Position numbers and translations under genes: made by a program. 64,000 bases of DNA from NCBI GenBank assembly GCA_025060595.1, contig JANXBX010000010.1, positions 1 to 64,000 of the forward strand, given 5' to 3'. Each line of letters opens with the position of its first letter. The first letter of the stretch is position 1. This DNA is from Synergistota bacterium. GTDB lineage: Bacteria; Synergistota; GBS-1. The notes under the pieces are model-generated. The model saw nothing but the letters and a program-made list of their open reading frames with translations. It made no database searches and was not told where the DNA came from. Shown one piece after another: positions 16,505-26,803 of this stretch.

Positions 16505-17798
16505 GATTTCCCTCCAAAATGCTACCTATAAGATAAAGAGAGCCACAAAGGCAGATAACTTCTTCTTTAGAGTTTAATGCCTCATTAAAGGCTTGCAATG
16601 GAGACTCTACTCCAAAAATTGGAATCTTACTCATCTCCTCCAAAGACTGGGAAGCGCTTAATAGCTCCTTTACGCTTAAGGCCCTTCCTATACCAACGCT
16701 TGTAAAGATAACCTTACTCGCTATCCTAGAGAGCTCTTTCAGCATCTTGAGGTAGTTTTTATCTCTCATGGCACCGAAAACAAAACACACGCTTTTCCCC
16801 TTAAAAAGGAGTTCTAAAGAGGAAACCAAAGCATTCATTCCATGAGGATTGTGAGCTCCATCTAAAATAACAACCTTATCAGCATAATTAAAAACATCAA
16901 ATCTTCCACGCCATCTTGCACTTCTTATTCCATCTCTGATGCTTTTTTCACTGACACTAATACCTAGGCTATTAAGTAAAATAGCGGATTCTATAGCTAC
17001 GCTCGAGTTCAAAAACTGATATATACCTTTAAGGCCAAGTTTAATGTCTGGAAGGAAGTTAAAACTATCTTTGAAGTCCATAAGAGATTCTTCAAGAGAG
17101 AACCTTTTTATCTCGAAATCAAAGTCTCTTCCCTTCCTATAGAGCTTCGCTCTCTTCGCAAGAGAGACCTCTTCTACCACATTTACAGCTTCTTCCTTTT
17201 CCTCTCCGAATATAACGGTAACGCCCTCTTTTATTATCCCTGCCTTTTCTCTCGCTATCGAAGCAATGGTATTTCCCAAGTAATTTTCATGATCAAAGTC
17301 AATAGTAGTAATAACAGATTCTAAGGGGTGGACCACATTAACTGCATCAAGCCTGCCTCCTAACCCTATCTCAAGCACCGCAACATCCACCTTTGACTCA
17401 TTAAAGTAAGAAAAAGCTATAGCAGTGATTATCTCATAAAAAGTAGGTATATCACTCATACTCTTCGCAATCGCTAAGATCTTCTGACCTATCCTGAGAA
17501 AGGCATCTTTATCTATCCAGTAGCCATCTATCATTATCCTTTCTCTTATATCACAAAGATGAGGGGAAATGTAAGACCCAACTTTATAACCTGCAATTTT
17601 AAGAATGTTAGAGAGCATGGCTACCACTGATCCTTTACCGTTTGTACCAGCTACGACTATGCTCCTTAAATTACGATGAGGATTCCCACATCTATCAAGA
17701 AGCTCTTCTACCCTATCAAGTCCCAATCGAATCTCTCCAGGTGGTCTAAGCGAGCTTAGCTCTTTAAGAAAGGATTCATAATTAAGCAAGCTGTTCAA
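16467..17798 (-). CDS. folC: Folylpolyglutamate synthase / dihydrofolate synthase
   Basis: ATP-dependent Mur-ligase-family enzyme that adds glutamate to folates. P-loop GTNGKGS (51-57), SPHLCDIRERI (folate-binding loop), GLGGRLDAVN, and the C-terminal DGAHNPHGM are all present. 443 residues, normal. It starts at a TTG (17798) inside the end of valS, with a 17-bp overlap; GGAGG is 13 bases upstream, longer than usual. It overlaps cca by 38 bp at the other end, so coupled translation with both neighbours is likely. The valS-folC order is a common bacterial arrangement. Confidence 0.95.
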   Translation of the reverse strand: MNSLLNYESFLKELSSLRPPGEIRLGLDRVEELLDRCGNPHRNLRSIVVAGTNGKGSVVAMLSNILKIAGYKVGSYISPHLCDIRERIMIDGYWIDKDAFLRIGQKILAIAKSMSDIPTFYEIITAIAFSYFNESKVDVAVLEIGLGGRLDAVNVVHPLESVITTIDFDHENYLGNTIASIAREKAGIIKEGVTVIFGEEKEEAVNVVEEVSLAKRAKLYRKGRDFDFEIKRFSLEESLMDFKDSFNFLPDIKLGLKGIYQFLNSSVAIESAILLNSLGISVSEKSIRDGIRSARWRGRFDVFNYADKVVILDGAHNPHGMNALVSSLELLFKGKSVCFVFGAMRDKNYLKMLKELSRIASKVIFTSVGIGRALSVKELLSASQSLEEMSKIPIFGVESPLQAFNEALNSKEEVICLCGSLYLIGSILEGNLEIRGLNSAFQK

Positions 17799-20436
17799 TG
17801 TGTCTTTCTATCCTCCTTTTTATATCTTGAAACTCCTCAAGTTTTGCCCTTTCCTTTTCCACAACGCTGTGAGGAGCCCTTTCCACAAAATCCCTATTGG
17901 AAAGCTTCATTTCAATCCTATTTATTTCCTCCATCACTTCTCCAAGCTTAAGCTTTAATCTCGCCATCTCTTTATCTACATCTATAAGCTCCCCAAGAGG
18001 CATAAAGATTTCTGCTTTATCTATAACTCCCACAGCACAACCCTTTGGACGCTCATAATCTTGAGCTATACGAAGCTCCGATAGCGAAGCCAATCGAATA
18101 ATATACTTCTCATATTCTCTTACAAGGTTCTCATATTCCAAATCGCGAGGTTTTATTATGATCTTAACCTTATCTCCAGGCTTTATTTCCATCTCGGCTC
18201 TCAAGTTCCTTATAAGACGTATAGTATCCATTATATATCTCATCTTATTCTCCGCATCCTCATCTATAAAATTATCCTCAGGAATCGGCCAAGAAGAAAC
18301 TACGATGCTCTCCTTTACACCAGGAAGATACTGCCATAGCTCCTCAGTTATAAAGGGCATGTAAGGATGAAGAAGCCTTAATATTACCGATGAAACCTTC
18401 CATAAAATGTATTTAACACTATCTTTTCTAAGCTTACTTTCAGAATCATTGTATAATGTGGCTTTTGATATCTCCACATACCAATCGCAAAACTCCCCCC
18501 ATATAAACTCGTAGAGAGCTTTAGCAGATTCACCAACATAGTAACCGCTGAGCAAGTCTGTCACTTCCCTTATGATTTTCTGGGTACGGCTCAAAATCCA
18601 CTTATCTGGAAGATCCAAGACCAATCTTTCCTCAAAAAGAGCCTGTGGCTCGAAGTCCTTTATGTTCATTAATATAAACCTTAAAGCGTTCCATATCTTG
18701 TTAGCGAAGTTCTTAGAGGATTCTATCTTGCTTTCAGAAAGCCTTATATCCCTACCCTGAACAGCAAGAGAAGCTAAAGTAAATCTTAAGGCATCAGCTC
18801 CATACTTTTCTATCATATCAAGCGGATCTATAACATTTCCAAAGGATTTGGACATCTTTTTGCCTTCCTCATCTCTAACTAACGCATGTATATATACATC
18901 GTAAAAAGGAACGTCCCCCATAAACTTTAACCCCATCATTATCATTCTTGCTACCCAGAAAAAGATTATGTCAAAACCTGTAACGAGAAGGTCAGTAGGA
19001 TAATAGTATCTTAAATCTAAGGTTTTCTCTGGCCAACCTAAAGTAGAGAAAGGCCATAAAGCTGAACTAAACCATGTATCTAAAACGTCAGGATCCTGTA
19101 CAAGATCTTTAGAATCGCACCTTTCACACCTCTCTGGAGGATCAACAAAGGCGTTCATGTGACCGCAACTTTGGCAGTACCAAACAGGAATTCTATGCCC
19201 CCACCAAAGCTGACGTGATATACACCAGTCCTTTATGTTCTCCATCCATTCATAGTAAACTTTTTTCCAAGTTTCAGGAATAAACCTAACTCTGCCCTCC
19301 TGAACAGCCCGTATAGCTGGTTCAGCTAAGGGCTTCATCTTAACAAACCACTGCTCGGAAAGGTAGGGCTCAACCACGGTCTTACATCTATAGCAATGTC
19401 CAACAGCATGAGAATATTCTTCCACTTTCTCAAGGAGCCCTTCTCTCTTTAAATCTTCAACAGCCCTTTTCCTACACTCAAACCTATCAAGCCCTTTATA
19501 TCTTTCTCCAGCCTCTTCTGTCATTCTCCCATCAGGACTAATTACCTTTATAAAGCTTAAAGAATGCCTCTGAGCTACGAGAAAGTCGTTGGGATCATGA
19601 GCAGGCGTAATTTTAACAGCACCGGTTCCAAAAGAGGGATTCACCATGTTATCAGCAATTATAGGACCAATTCTATTCGTTAGAGGTATCCTAACCTCCT
19701 TACCAATAAAACTCTTGTACCTTTCATCATCAGGATGAACAGCCACAGCTACATCTCCAAGAATTGTCTCTGGACGGGTTGTCGCAACAGTTATATAATT
19801 ACCAGGTTCTCCCACTATAGGATATTTAACATACCACAAATTCCCTTTAATTTCCTCATGCTCAACCTCTATATCCGAGAGAGCGGTTTCACAACGAGGA
19901 CACCAATTTATTATATAACTTCCCCTATAGACAAGCCCCTCTCTAAAAAGCCTAACAAAAACTTCCCTTACAGCCCTTGATAACCCTTCATCTAAGGTAA
20001 ACCTCTCCCTATCCCAGTCACAGGAAGCTCCTAGCCGCTTTAATTGATGAATTATCGTGCCACCATATTTCTCCTTCCATTCCCAAACCCTTTCAAGAAA
20101 CTTCTCCCTACCTAAATCTTCTTTCTTTAAACCCTCTTTGGCAAGCGCCCTTTCCACAACGTTCTGTGTAGCTATACCAGCATGATCCGTCCCAGGAAGC
20201 CACATTGTATTAAAGCCCTGCATCCTTTTCCAACGAACAAATATATCTTGAATGGTATTATTTAAGGCATGTCCCATATGAAGAGAACCCGTAACATTTG
20301 GAGGAGGAATCACTACTGAAAACTTCTTCTTTGAAAAATCCACTACACTGTGAAAATAGCCCCTTTCTATCCAATAGGCATACCACTTTTCTTCCACTCT
20401 AGAGGAATCATAAGCCTTCGGGAGATCTAAATGCAT
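17782..20436 (-). CDS. valS: Valyl-tRNA synthetase
   Basis: Class Ia synthetase charging tRNA-Val. It has the HIGH-type motif LHMGHA in PPPNVTGSLHMGHAL, the editing domain (CP1) with ATTRPETILGD, the KMSKS loop in EGKKMSKSFGNVIDP, an anticodon-binding domain, and the C-terminal coiled coil typical of ValS (final about 65 residues, rich in Lys/Glu/Leu). A zinc-like Cys set CQSCGH...CERCDS lies in the insertion. 884 residues from the ATG at 20436, which has GGAGG 11 bases upstream. A TTG at 20460 would lie within engB. No T-box leader is possible because engB ends 4 bp upstream. Confidence 0.97.
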   Translation of the reverse strand: MHLDLPKAYDSSRVEEKWYAYWIERGYFHSVVDFSKKKFSVVIPPPNVTGSLHMGHALNNTIQDIFVRWKRMQGFNTMWLPGTDHAGIATQNVVERALAKEGLKKEDLGREKFLERVWEWKEKYGGTIIHQLKRLGASCDWDRERFTLDEGLSRAVREVFVRLFREGLVYRGSYIINWCPRCETALSDIEVEHEEIKGNLWYVKYPIVGEPGNYITVATTRPETILGDVAVAVHPDDERYKSFIGKEVRIPLTNRIGPIIADNMVNPSFGTGAVKITPAHDPNDFLVAQRHSLSFIKVISPDGRMTEEAGERYKGLDRFECRKRAVEDLKREGLLEKVEEYSHAVGHCYRCKTVVEPYLSEQWFVKMKPLAEPAIRAVQEGRVRFIPETWKKVYYEWMENIKDWCISRQLWWGHRIPVWYCQSCGHMNAFVDPPERCERCDSKDLVQDPDVLDTWFSSALWPFSTLGWPEKTLDLRYYYPTDLLVTGFDIIFFWVARMIMMGLKFMGDVPFYDVYIHALVRDEEGKKMSKSFGNVIDPLDMIEKYGADALRFTLASLAVQGRDIRLSESKIESSKNFANKIWNALRFILMNIKDFEPQALFEERLVLDLPDKWILSRTQKIIREVTDLLSGYYVGESAKALYEFIWGEFCDWYVEISKATLYNDSESKLRKDSVKYILWKVSSVILRLLHPYMPFITEELWQYLPGVKESIVVSSWPIPEDNFIDEDAENKMRYIMDTIRLIRNLRAEMEIKPGDKVKIIIKPRDLEYENLVREYEKYIIRLASLSELRIAQDYERPKGCAVGVIDKAEIFMPLGELIDVDKEMARLKLKLGEVMEEINRIEMKLSNRDFVERAPHSVVEKERAKLEEFQDIKRRIERHIEQLA

Positions 20437-20440
20437 TCTA

Positions 20441-21034
20441 TTACTCTCCTCCCTTCCCAAAAAGCAATCTATTTATAAGAATCCATGCTTCTTTCTTGCC
20501 TTCACCAGTTAAAGCAGAAAATAAAACATAGTTTTCCTCTTCTACAGGGAAAAACCTTTTAGCAAATTTTAGCTGTTCCATAACCTCCGATTTAGAAAGC
20601 TTATCTACTTTAGTAAAAATAAAAGCTACCTTGTATCCTAGGCTTCCTATCCACTCATATAGCCTTAAATCGCTATCCATAGGAATGTGTCTTATATCTA
20701 TGATCTGAAGGAATAACTTTAGGGCTTCCCTTCCTCTAACATATGCCTCAACGAGTTTAGCCCATCGCTTTCTTTCCTCTAATGGAACCTTAGCATATCC
20801 ATATCCAGGCAAGTCTACAAGAATAAACCTGTTATCTATCAGATAGAAATTAATAGAGCGAGTCTTACCCGGTGTAGAGCTAACCTTCGCCAACCTCTGT
20901 CCAAGAAGAACATTTATAAAAGAAGATTTTCCAACGTTTGATCTCCCAGCTATCGCTACTTCAGGAAGACCAAAGTCTGAAGGAATATCTTCAGGCAGAT
21001 AGGCACTGACCAAGAGCTTCCTCTCTTCTCTCAT
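20441..21034 (-). CDS. engB: Ribosome-biogenesis GTPase EngB/YsxC
   Basis: TRAFAC GTPase needed for large ribosomal subunit assembly. G1 GRSNVGKS (30-37), G3 DLPGYG (74-79) and G4 TKVD (141-144) are intact. 197 residues, normal. The ATG at 21034 lies 44 bp inside lon and lacks a clear SD. A TTG seven codons later has AGAGG six bases upstream and is a real alternative. The lon-engB pairing is common in bacteria. Confidence 0.93.
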   Translation of the reverse strand: MREERKLLVSAYLPEDIPSDFGLPEVAIAGRSNVGKSSFINVLLGQRLAKVSSTPGKTRSINFYLIDNRFILVDLPGYGYAKVPLEERKRWAKLVEAYVRGREALKLFLQIIDIRHIPMDSDLRLYEWIGSLGYKVAFIFTKVDKLSKSEVMEQLKFAKRFFPVEEENYVLFSALTGEGKKEAWILINRLLFGKGGE

Positions 21035-23372
21035 TTTTAATAAGAGCTATATCTAAAACCTCGTTCATTTTTTCAACGAAGCAGAAGCGAATCTTCTTTC
21101 TTATATCTGGAGCAATTTCCAAGGTATCTTTCTCATTATCCTTTGGAAGTATAACCACGTTTATACCAGCCCTGTGCGCTGCCAAGACCTTTTCCTTTAT
21201 TCCTCCAACGGGTAGCACCTTACCCCTTAAAGTTATTTCACCAGTCATAGCTACATCCTTTCTTACAGGATAACCTGTCAAAACAGAAACCAAGGCAGTA
21301 AGCATCGCTACACCTGCAGAAGGCCCATCCTTAGGAATAGCTCCCTCAGGAACATGAATGTGAATATCCAGGTTCCTATAAAAATCATCCCTTATACTAA
21401 ACTCTTTAGCATGACTCCTTATATAGCTAACGGCTGCCTGTGCCGACTCTTGCATTACATCTCCAAGATTACCGGTAAGCGTCAACTTACCCTTACCTTT
21501 CATCGTCACAGCCTCAACCAAAAGTATTTCCCCACCTACTTCAGTCCAAGCGAGCCCTGTAGCTATTCCTACCTCGTCCTTTTCCTCAGCAACTCCATAT
21601 CTAAACTTAGGAGGACCGATATATAGATGCAAGTTTTGAGCAGTAACTTTATATTCTTTTTCAGATTTATCCTTGCTCTCAACTATCTTCCTTGCTATCT
21701 TTCTACAAATTGAAGCTATCTCTCTTTCTAAGTTTCTAACGCCTGCCTCCCTTGTATACTCTCTTATGATCTTTTGAATAGCTTGCTCGGTAATCTTAAC
21801 CTTGTCTTCGCTTAAACCATGCCTTTCAAGCTGCTTCGGTATAAGGTGCTTTAAGGCTATCATTATCTTTTCTTCTTCCGTATAGCCAGGTATATGAACA
21901 ACCTCCATCCTGTCTAAAAGAGGCCTCGGAATAGTATAAGTAACATTAGCCGTTGTTATAAACATGACCTCTGAAAGATCAAAGGGAACCTCAAGGAAGT
22001 GATCACTGAAAGAGTGATTCTGCTCAGGATCCAATACCTCAAGTAAAGCAGCAGCTGGATCTCCTCTAAAATCCACACCTATCTTGTCAACCTCATCAAG
22101 GAGAAACACAGGATTTTTAGTACCTGCTTGCCTTATCTTCTGTATGATTCTTCCCGGAAGAGCTCCTACATAGGTTCTCCTATGCCCTCTTATTTCAGCT
22201 TCGTCCCTAACACCGCCAAGAGAAATTCTAACAAACTTTCTATTTAAGGCTCTAGCTATAGAACGCGCTAAAGACGTTTTTCCAACTCCTGGGGGTCCAA
22301 CAAAGCATAAGATCTGCCCCCTCATTTTTTTAGAGAGCTTTCTAACAGCTAAGTACTCCAAGATTCTCTCTTTTACCTTTTCGAGGCCATAATGGTCTTC
22401 ATCAAGTATTTTAGCAGCTCTATTTATATCAAGCTTATCCTTAGTTCGTTTAGCCCAAGGAAGGGATACCAACCAATCAAGATACGTTCTGACGACTGTC
22501 GCCTCAGCTGTCATAGGAGGCATTTTCTCGAGACGTTTAAGCTCCTGCATAGCCTTTTCCTCAACCTGCGAAGGCATTTTTGCCTCTTTTATCTTCTTAG
22601 CATATTCCTCTATCTCTTCAGCAAACTCATCGGTTCTACCAAGCTCTTTCTGAATAGCCTTTAGCTGTTCTCTTAAGTAATATTCCTTTTGAGTTTGCTC
22701 CATCTGCTTTCTAACTTCCTCATGTATCTTCTTTTCAAGCTCAAGAACCTCAACCTCTCTAACAAGAAGGGATAAAAGCTTCTTAAGCCTATCTTCTGGA
22801 AGAATCGCTTCTAGTATCTGCTGCTTCTCTTGAAGCTTAATATGCATGTTAGCAGCAATAATGTCAGCTATCCTACCAGCATCGCTCATACTCATAATGG
22901 TAATCATTATCTCAGGCGGAACCTTAGGATGAAGCTTAACATATTTTTCAAATTCGGAAATCACATTTCTTAAAAGAGCCTCTACATTAGGAGAGTAAGG
23001 AACCTCTAAAGATATAGGAGTTACTCTCGCCTCAAAGAAATCATCGGTCCTTAAGATATTATCTATTCTAACCCTCTCCTTACCCTCAACAAGAACCTTA
23101 ACGGTGTTATCAGGAAGCTTAACCATCTGATGAATGTGACAAAGCGTCCCTATACTGTAAAGATCCGACGGTTTAGGTTCCTCAACTTTCGGATCTTTCT
23201 GTGCTACTATAACTATTAACCTGTTACCAAGCATAGCAACCTCAAGAGCCCTTAAAGATTTAGGCCTTCCCACAAAAAGTGGAACAACTATATTTGGAAA
23301 AACTATAACGTCTCTTACAGCAAGAAGAGGCAAAATCTCTTGCATCTTTACTTGTGGCAAAAAACCATCCAT
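20991..23372 (-). CDS. lon: ATP-dependent protease Lon
   Basis: Cytoplasmic AAA+ serine protease. N-terminal substrate-binding LON domain beginning LPLLAVRDVIVFPNIVVPLF, a coiled-coil-rich middle, Walker A GPPGVGKT near residue 360, and the C-terminal peptidase domain with catalytic Ser in PKDGPSAG (about 680) and Lys in GGIKEKVLAAHRAG. About 793 residues, full length. The ATG at 23372 has GGAGG 11 bases upstream; a TTG one codon earlier is also usable. 15 bp after clpX. Last in the tig-clpP-clpX-lon quality-control series. Confidence 0.97.
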   Translation of the reverse strand: MDGFLPQVKMQEILPLLAVRDVIVFPNIVVPLFVGRPKSLRALEVAMLGNRLIVIVAQKDPKVEEPKPSDLYSIGTLCHIHQMVKLPDNTVKVLVEGKERVRIDNILRTDDFFEARVTPISLEVPYSPNVEALLRNVISEFEKYVKLHPKVPPEIMITIMSMSDAGRIADIIAANMHIKLQEKQQILEAILPEDRLKKLLSLLVREVEVLELEKKIHEEVRKQMEQTQKEYYLREQLKAIQKELGRTDEFAEEIEEYAKKIKEAKMPSQVEEKAMQELKRLEKMPPMTAEATVVRTYLDWLVSLPWAKRTKDKLDINRAAKILDEDHYGLEKVKERILEYLAVRKLSKKMRGQILCFVGPPGVGKTSLARSIARALNRKFVRISLGGVRDEAEIRGHRRTYVGALPGRIIQKIRQAGTKNPVFLLDEVDKIGVDFRGDPAAALLEVLDPEQNHSFSDHFLEVPFDLSEVMFITTANVTYTIPRPLLDRMEVVHIPGYTEEEKIMIALKHLIPKQLERHGLSEDKVKITEQAIQKIIREYTREAGVRNLEREIASICRKIARKIVESKDKSEKEYKVTAQNLHLYIGPPKFRYGVAEEKDEVGIATGLAWTEVGGEILLVEAVTMKGKGKLTLTGNLGDVMQESAQAAVSYIRSHAKEFSIRDDFYRNLDIHIHVPEGAIPKDGPSAGVAMLTALVSVLTGYPVRKDVAMTGEITLRGKVLPVGGIKEKVLAAHRAGINVVILPKDNEKDTLEIAPDIRKKIRFCFVEKMNEVLDIALIKNERREEALGQCLSA

Positions 23373-23387
23373 CAATCTTTATCCCTC

Positions 23388-24680
23388 CTAAGCTAACCTT
23401 ATAAGGGTATCGCTCACCTCTACACTCTTTCTCTTTGGAGGACCTTCCAATATCAAAGGAGAGGCTTTCTTCTCTACAGTTTCTTTAGTTATAATGCACT
23501 TCCTAACGTTTTCCGAAGAAGGAACTTCAAACATCACATCCAATAGAATATCCTCAATTATAGCCCTTAAACCGCGAGCCCCTGTTTTAAGCTCTAACGC
23601 CTTTTTTGCAATACTTCTTAAGGCATCCTCTTCGAACTCGAGATCCACACCATCAAGTTCAAATATCTTCTTGTACTGTTTAACAATGGCATTTTTAGGC
23701 TCAGTGAGAATCCTAACCAATGCTTCCTCATCTAAAGGATGCAAGGTAGCAATTATAGGTAACCTTCCTACGAATTCAGGTATCATACCAAACTTAAGAA
23801 GATCCTCAGGCATAACCCTCTCAAGAATTCTACCTATATCTGTTTCTTCTTCCTTTACAATATCTCTGCCAAAGCCTAAGCTCTTCTTACCGATTCTCCT
23901 TCCTATTATCTCCGTAAGACCCTCAAAAGCTCCACCACATATAAAAAGTATATTAGTAGTATTAACTGGTATAAACTCTTGATAAGGATGTTTCCTCCCT
24001 CCTCTTGGAGGAACATGAGCCACAGTCCCTTCAAGAATTTTAAGTAGAGCTTGTTGAACACCTTCCCCTGAAACATCCCTCGTTATAGAAGGACTATCCC
24101 CTTTCCTAGCTATCTTATCTATCTCATCTATATATACTATTCCTTTCTCCGCTCTCTTAACATCAAAATCCGCTGCTTGAAGCAACCTAAGAAGAATATC
24201 CTCTACATCTTCACCAACATATCCAGCTTCCGTCAACGTTGTAGCATCAGCTATAGCAAAGGGAACATTGAGCATCTTAGCTAAAGTTTGAGCAAGCAAG
24301 GTTTTCCCACAGCCTGTTGGTCCTATTAAAAGAATATTGCTTTTTTCTATGTTCATGCTAACTTGTTCACCACAATATATTCTCTTGTAATGATTATAAA
24401 CTGCAACAGAAAGAATCTTTTTTGCCTTTTCCTGTCCCACAACATAATCATCTAGGAACTTCTTTATCTCCGCAGGCTTAGGCAAAGAAGATCTTATGGC
24501 TACTGGCCTGTCGTCTTCCATCTCCGCATCAAGGATCTGCTTGCAAAGCTCAACACATTCGTTACATATACTAACACCAGGACCCACTATTATCCTTTTA
24601 ACCTCCGCTTGGCTCCTGCCACAAAAGGAGCAAACAAGCTTCTTTTTGTTTTTCTCACTATCCCCTTTAAAAGTTATCAT
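23388..24680 (-). CDS. clpX: ATP-dependent Clp protease ATP-binding subunit ClpX
   Basis: AAA+ unfoldase that feeds substrates to ClpP. N-terminal zinc-binding domain with Cys17, Cys20, Cys39 and Cys42, Walker A GPTGCGKT (120-127), pore loop AGYVGED, and the ClpP-contacting loop region around GKKSLGFG. The C-terminus has [19 protein letters not shown]. 430 residues, full length. SD GGAAG seven bases before ATG. It sits 4 bp after clpP, the usual order. Confidence 0.97.
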   Translation of the reverse strand: MITFKGDSEKNKKKLVCSFCGRSQAEVKRIIVGPGVSICNECVELCKQILDAEMEDDRPVAIRSSLPKPAEIKKFLDDYVVGQEKAKKILSVAVYNHYKRIYCGEQVSMNIEKSNILLIGPTGCGKTLLAQTLAKMLNVPFAIADATTLTEAGYVGEDVEDILLRLLQAADFDVKRAEKGIVYIDEIDKIARKGDSPSITRDVSGEGVQQALLKILEGTVAHVPPRGGRKHPYQEFIPVNTTNILFICGGAFEGLTEIIGRRIGKKSLGFGRDIVKEEETDIGRILERVMPEDLLKFGMIPEFVGRLPIIATLHPLDEEALVRILTEPKNAIVKQYKKIFELDGVDLEFEEDALRSIAKKALELKTGARGLRAIIEDILLDVMFEVPSSENVRKCIITKETVEKKASPLILEGPPKRKSVEVSDTLIRLA

Positions 24681-24684
24681 TTAA

Positions 24685-25266
24685 TCACTTCCTTCTTGTT
24701 ATCACTTCATCTATTATGCCGTATTCTTTAGCATCTTCTGAAGTCATGTAGAAATCCCTATCAGTATCCCTCTCTATTCTCTCGAGACTTTGACCCGTAT
24801 GCTTAACTAATATCTCATTTATTAATGCTCTGAGTCTCATTATCTCTTTAGCCTGTATATTTATGTCTGTTGCTTGTCCTTGAGCTCCACCAAGGGGCTG
24901 ATGAAGCATAATACGCGCATGAGGTAATGCATAACGCTTTCCTTTCGTTCCAGCAGCCAAAAGAACAGCTGCCATACTCGCTGCTTGCCCTATACATATA
25001 GTACATATGTCAGCCTTTATATACTGCATAGTATCGTATATGGCAAGTCCAGCTGTAACAAGTCCGCCAGGACTATTTATATACACATATATATCCTTTT
25101 TGGGATCTTCCGCTTCAAGAAATAGAAGTTGAGCAACGACTATATTTGCCACGTTATCATCTATAGGTTCTCCAATAAATATAATCCTGTCCTTTAATAA
25201 CCGAGAGTAAATATCATAAGCTCTTTCTCCCCTATGAGTCTGCTCTATCACTACTGGGATCAACAT
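24685..25266 (-). CDS. clpP: ATP-dependent Clp protease proteolytic subunit ClpP
   Basis: Barrel-forming serine peptidase working with ClpX. Catalytic triad Ser97 (GQAASMAA), His122 (LHQPLGG) and Asp171. It starts [20 protein letters not shown], the usual ClpP start. I chose the ATG at 25266; a GTG at 25281 adds five residues and lies on the AAGAGG SD. The gene overlaps the end of tig by 35 bp, so translation is likely coupled. 193 residues, full length. Confidence 0.97.
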   Translation of the reverse strand: MLIPVVIEQTHRGERAYDIYSRLLKDRIIFIGEPIDDNVANIVVAQLLFLEAEDPKKDIYVYINSPGGLVTAGLAIYDTMQYIKADICTICIGQAASMAAVLLAAGTKGKRYALPHARIMLHQPLGGAQGQATDINIQAKEIMRLRALINEILVKHTGQSLERIERDTDRDFYMTSEDAKEYGIIDEVITRRK

Positions 25267-26494
25267 TTCCCCTTTTTTCACCTCTTCCCTTGATATACTC
25301 TATGATTCTATTAATAGCTTTCCTTCTTATTATATCACTCCTGAGAATCTCCACTCTCTCTTTATCTCCCCAAAAAGCTTTCACCTTCTCATAAGGAACA
25401 TTATTTTCGCTAGCTATTCTTCGAAGTTCTTCTTCTAATTCTCCATCAGTTATAAATATTCCCTCCTTTTCAGCGACCGCATCAAGAACGAACTCCCTTT
25501 TTAATCTCCTCTCAGCACGCTCTCTATAATATTCGTTAATCTTATCCTCTGTTATTCCTATTCTCTTTAAAAACTCTTCCAAAGTCATACCATATTCCTT
25601 AGATCTTTCCGCATCTTTCTCCTTAAGATACTCCATTTCCTCAACAAGGGCCTCCTCAGGAACTTCCAACTGAGACAGCTCTACTAATTTATCTAAAACC
25701 CTTTCCCTAAAGTTGTTCTCAGCTTTTCTTTTAAGTTCTTCCTCAAGCGCCTTTCTTACGGCATCTTTAAACTCCTCCAAGCTTCCAAAACCCAAGGAGG
25801 ACGCAAAGGAATCATCAAGCTCTGGTAGCTTCCTCTCCATTATATCCAATATTCTTATTGTAAACCTATCTCCTTTAATTTCAAGTTCCCTCTCATCACC
25901 AACATCTGATCCTTCAAGAGCGTCCTTGATTTCCTCGCTTATAAAAATTTGAACTTTTTTCCACTCCCCGCTTTCCTTATCTTTTAACTCCACATGAAGT
26001 ATATCCCCTACCTTTGCCTTTCTATCTTTTACTTTCTCAAAGTTAGCAAAGCGTTCCTGATAATCCCTCAAAATTCTATTCACCATATCTTCGGTAACTT
26101 CTACCTTCTCTTCTTGGACATCTATATCATCATAATTACCCAGCTTAACCTCTGGTTTTAAAACAAGATCAACAGTAAAGATAAGAGATTTCCCTTCCTC
26201 AATCTGATTGAATGATAAACGAGGCCTTGCTATGGGATTAAGTCCAAGCTCTTTTAAGGCCTCTTCGTAAGCATGTGGAGCTAAATCTTGAATAGCCTCG
26301 TCATAAATAACCTTTTTACCATAAACAGCTTCAAAAACTTTCCTTGGAACCATACCTTTTCTAAAACCAGGAATATCAGCATTCCTAACAAGCTTTTTAA
26401 AAGCTCTATCTACAGCTTGAGAGAACGCTTCAGCCGGAATTTCAATCTTTACACGTGCATGATGCTTTTCCTTACCCAATATTTCAGCTTTCAT
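25232..26494 (-). CDS. tig: Trigger factor, ribosome-associated chaperone
   Basis: Binds ribosomal protein L23 at the exit tunnel and shelters nascent chains; also a peptidyl-prolyl isomerase. The ribosome-docking signature GFRKGMVP is at residues 43-50, the FKBP-like domain follows (about 150-240), then a long helical C-terminal chaperone region. 420 residues, normal. SD GGAGG seven bases before ATG. Only 32 bp separate its start from the terminator hairpin of the tRNA operon, and no good promoter is visible in that gap. Expression may therefore depend on readthrough from the tRNA promoter or on an unrecognised promoter. Confidence 0.96.
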   Translation of the reverse strand: MKAEILGKEKHHARVKIEIPAEAFSQAVDRAFKKLVRNADIPGFRKGMVPRKVFEAVYGKKVIYDEAIQDLAPHAYEEALKELGLNPIARPRLSFNQIEEGKSLIFTVDLVLKPEVKLGNYDDIDVQEEKVEVTEDMVNRILRDYQERFANFEKVKDRKAKVGDILHVELKDKESGEWKKVQIFISEEIKDALEGSDVGDERELEIKGDRFTIRILDIMERKLPELDDSFASSLGFGSLEEFKDAVRKALEEELKRKAENNFRERVLDKLVELSQLEVPEEALVEEMEYLKEKDAERSKEYGMTLEEFLKRIGITEDKINEYYRERAERRLKREFVLDAVAEKEGIFITDGELEEELRRIASENNVPYEKVKAFWGDKERVEILRSDIIRRKAINRIIEYIKGRGEKRGNVDPSSDRADS

Positions 26495-26526
26495 AATTTT
26501 CCCTCCTCAGATAAAATTAAATATTA

Positions 26527-26557
26527 AAAGGATGCTTCTTAAAAAGAAGCATCCTTT
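26527..26557 (-). terminator. Rho-independent terminator of the tRNA operon
   Basis: A 14-bp perfect stem (26527-26540 pairs with 26544-26557) with a 3-base loop. On the minus strand it is followed by TTTAATATTTAATTTT, a broken U-rich tract. It lies after tRNA-Leu and before tig. The plus strand has a weaker T run (TTTCTCTT), so function there is doubtful. Confidence 0.85.
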
Positions 26558-26585
26558 CTCTTAAACCTAAAAAATACTCTCTTAC

Positions 26586-26672
26586 TGGTGCGAGAGGCGG
26601 GATTTGAACCCGCACGGCTTTTCGCCACTGGATCCTAAGTCCAGCGCGTCTGCCAAGTTCCGCCACTCTCGC
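26586..26672 (-). tRNA. tRNA-Leu (anticodon UAG)
   Basis: The minus strand gives an 87-base cloverleaf including encoded CCA. Acceptor stem GCGAGAG/CTCTCGC, anticodon stem CTGGA/TCCAG with loop CTTAGGA (anticodon TAG, reads CUA/CUN), a long class II variable arm, and T-loop GGTTCAAATCC. Last tRNA before the terminator. Confidence 0.96.
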
Positions 26673-26706
26673 AAAATCTATCAGAAAGGAATAATAAAAG
26701 TCAATA

Positions 26707-26784
26707 TGGTGGGTCGTGCAGGACTCGAACCTGCAACCCCCTGATTAAGAGTCAGGTGCTCTATCCTGTTAGAGCTAACGACCC
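26707..26784 (-). tRNA. tRNA-Lys (anticodon CUU)
   Basis: Acceptor stem GGGTCGT/ACGACCC, anticodon stem CCTGA/TCAGG with loop CTCTTAA (anticodon CTT, reads AAG), T-loop GGTTCGAGTCC, and CCA encoded. The CUU species reads AAG only, so a separate UUU tRNA-Lys must exist elsewhere. Confidence 0.96.
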
Positions 26785-26803
26785 ACCCACCTAATTTAGA
26801 AGA

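Noticed and set aside
23494-23982. 162-codon plus-strand frame opposite clpX
   Set aside because: Serine- and leucine-rich shadow of clpX codons with no SD; clpX itself is certain.
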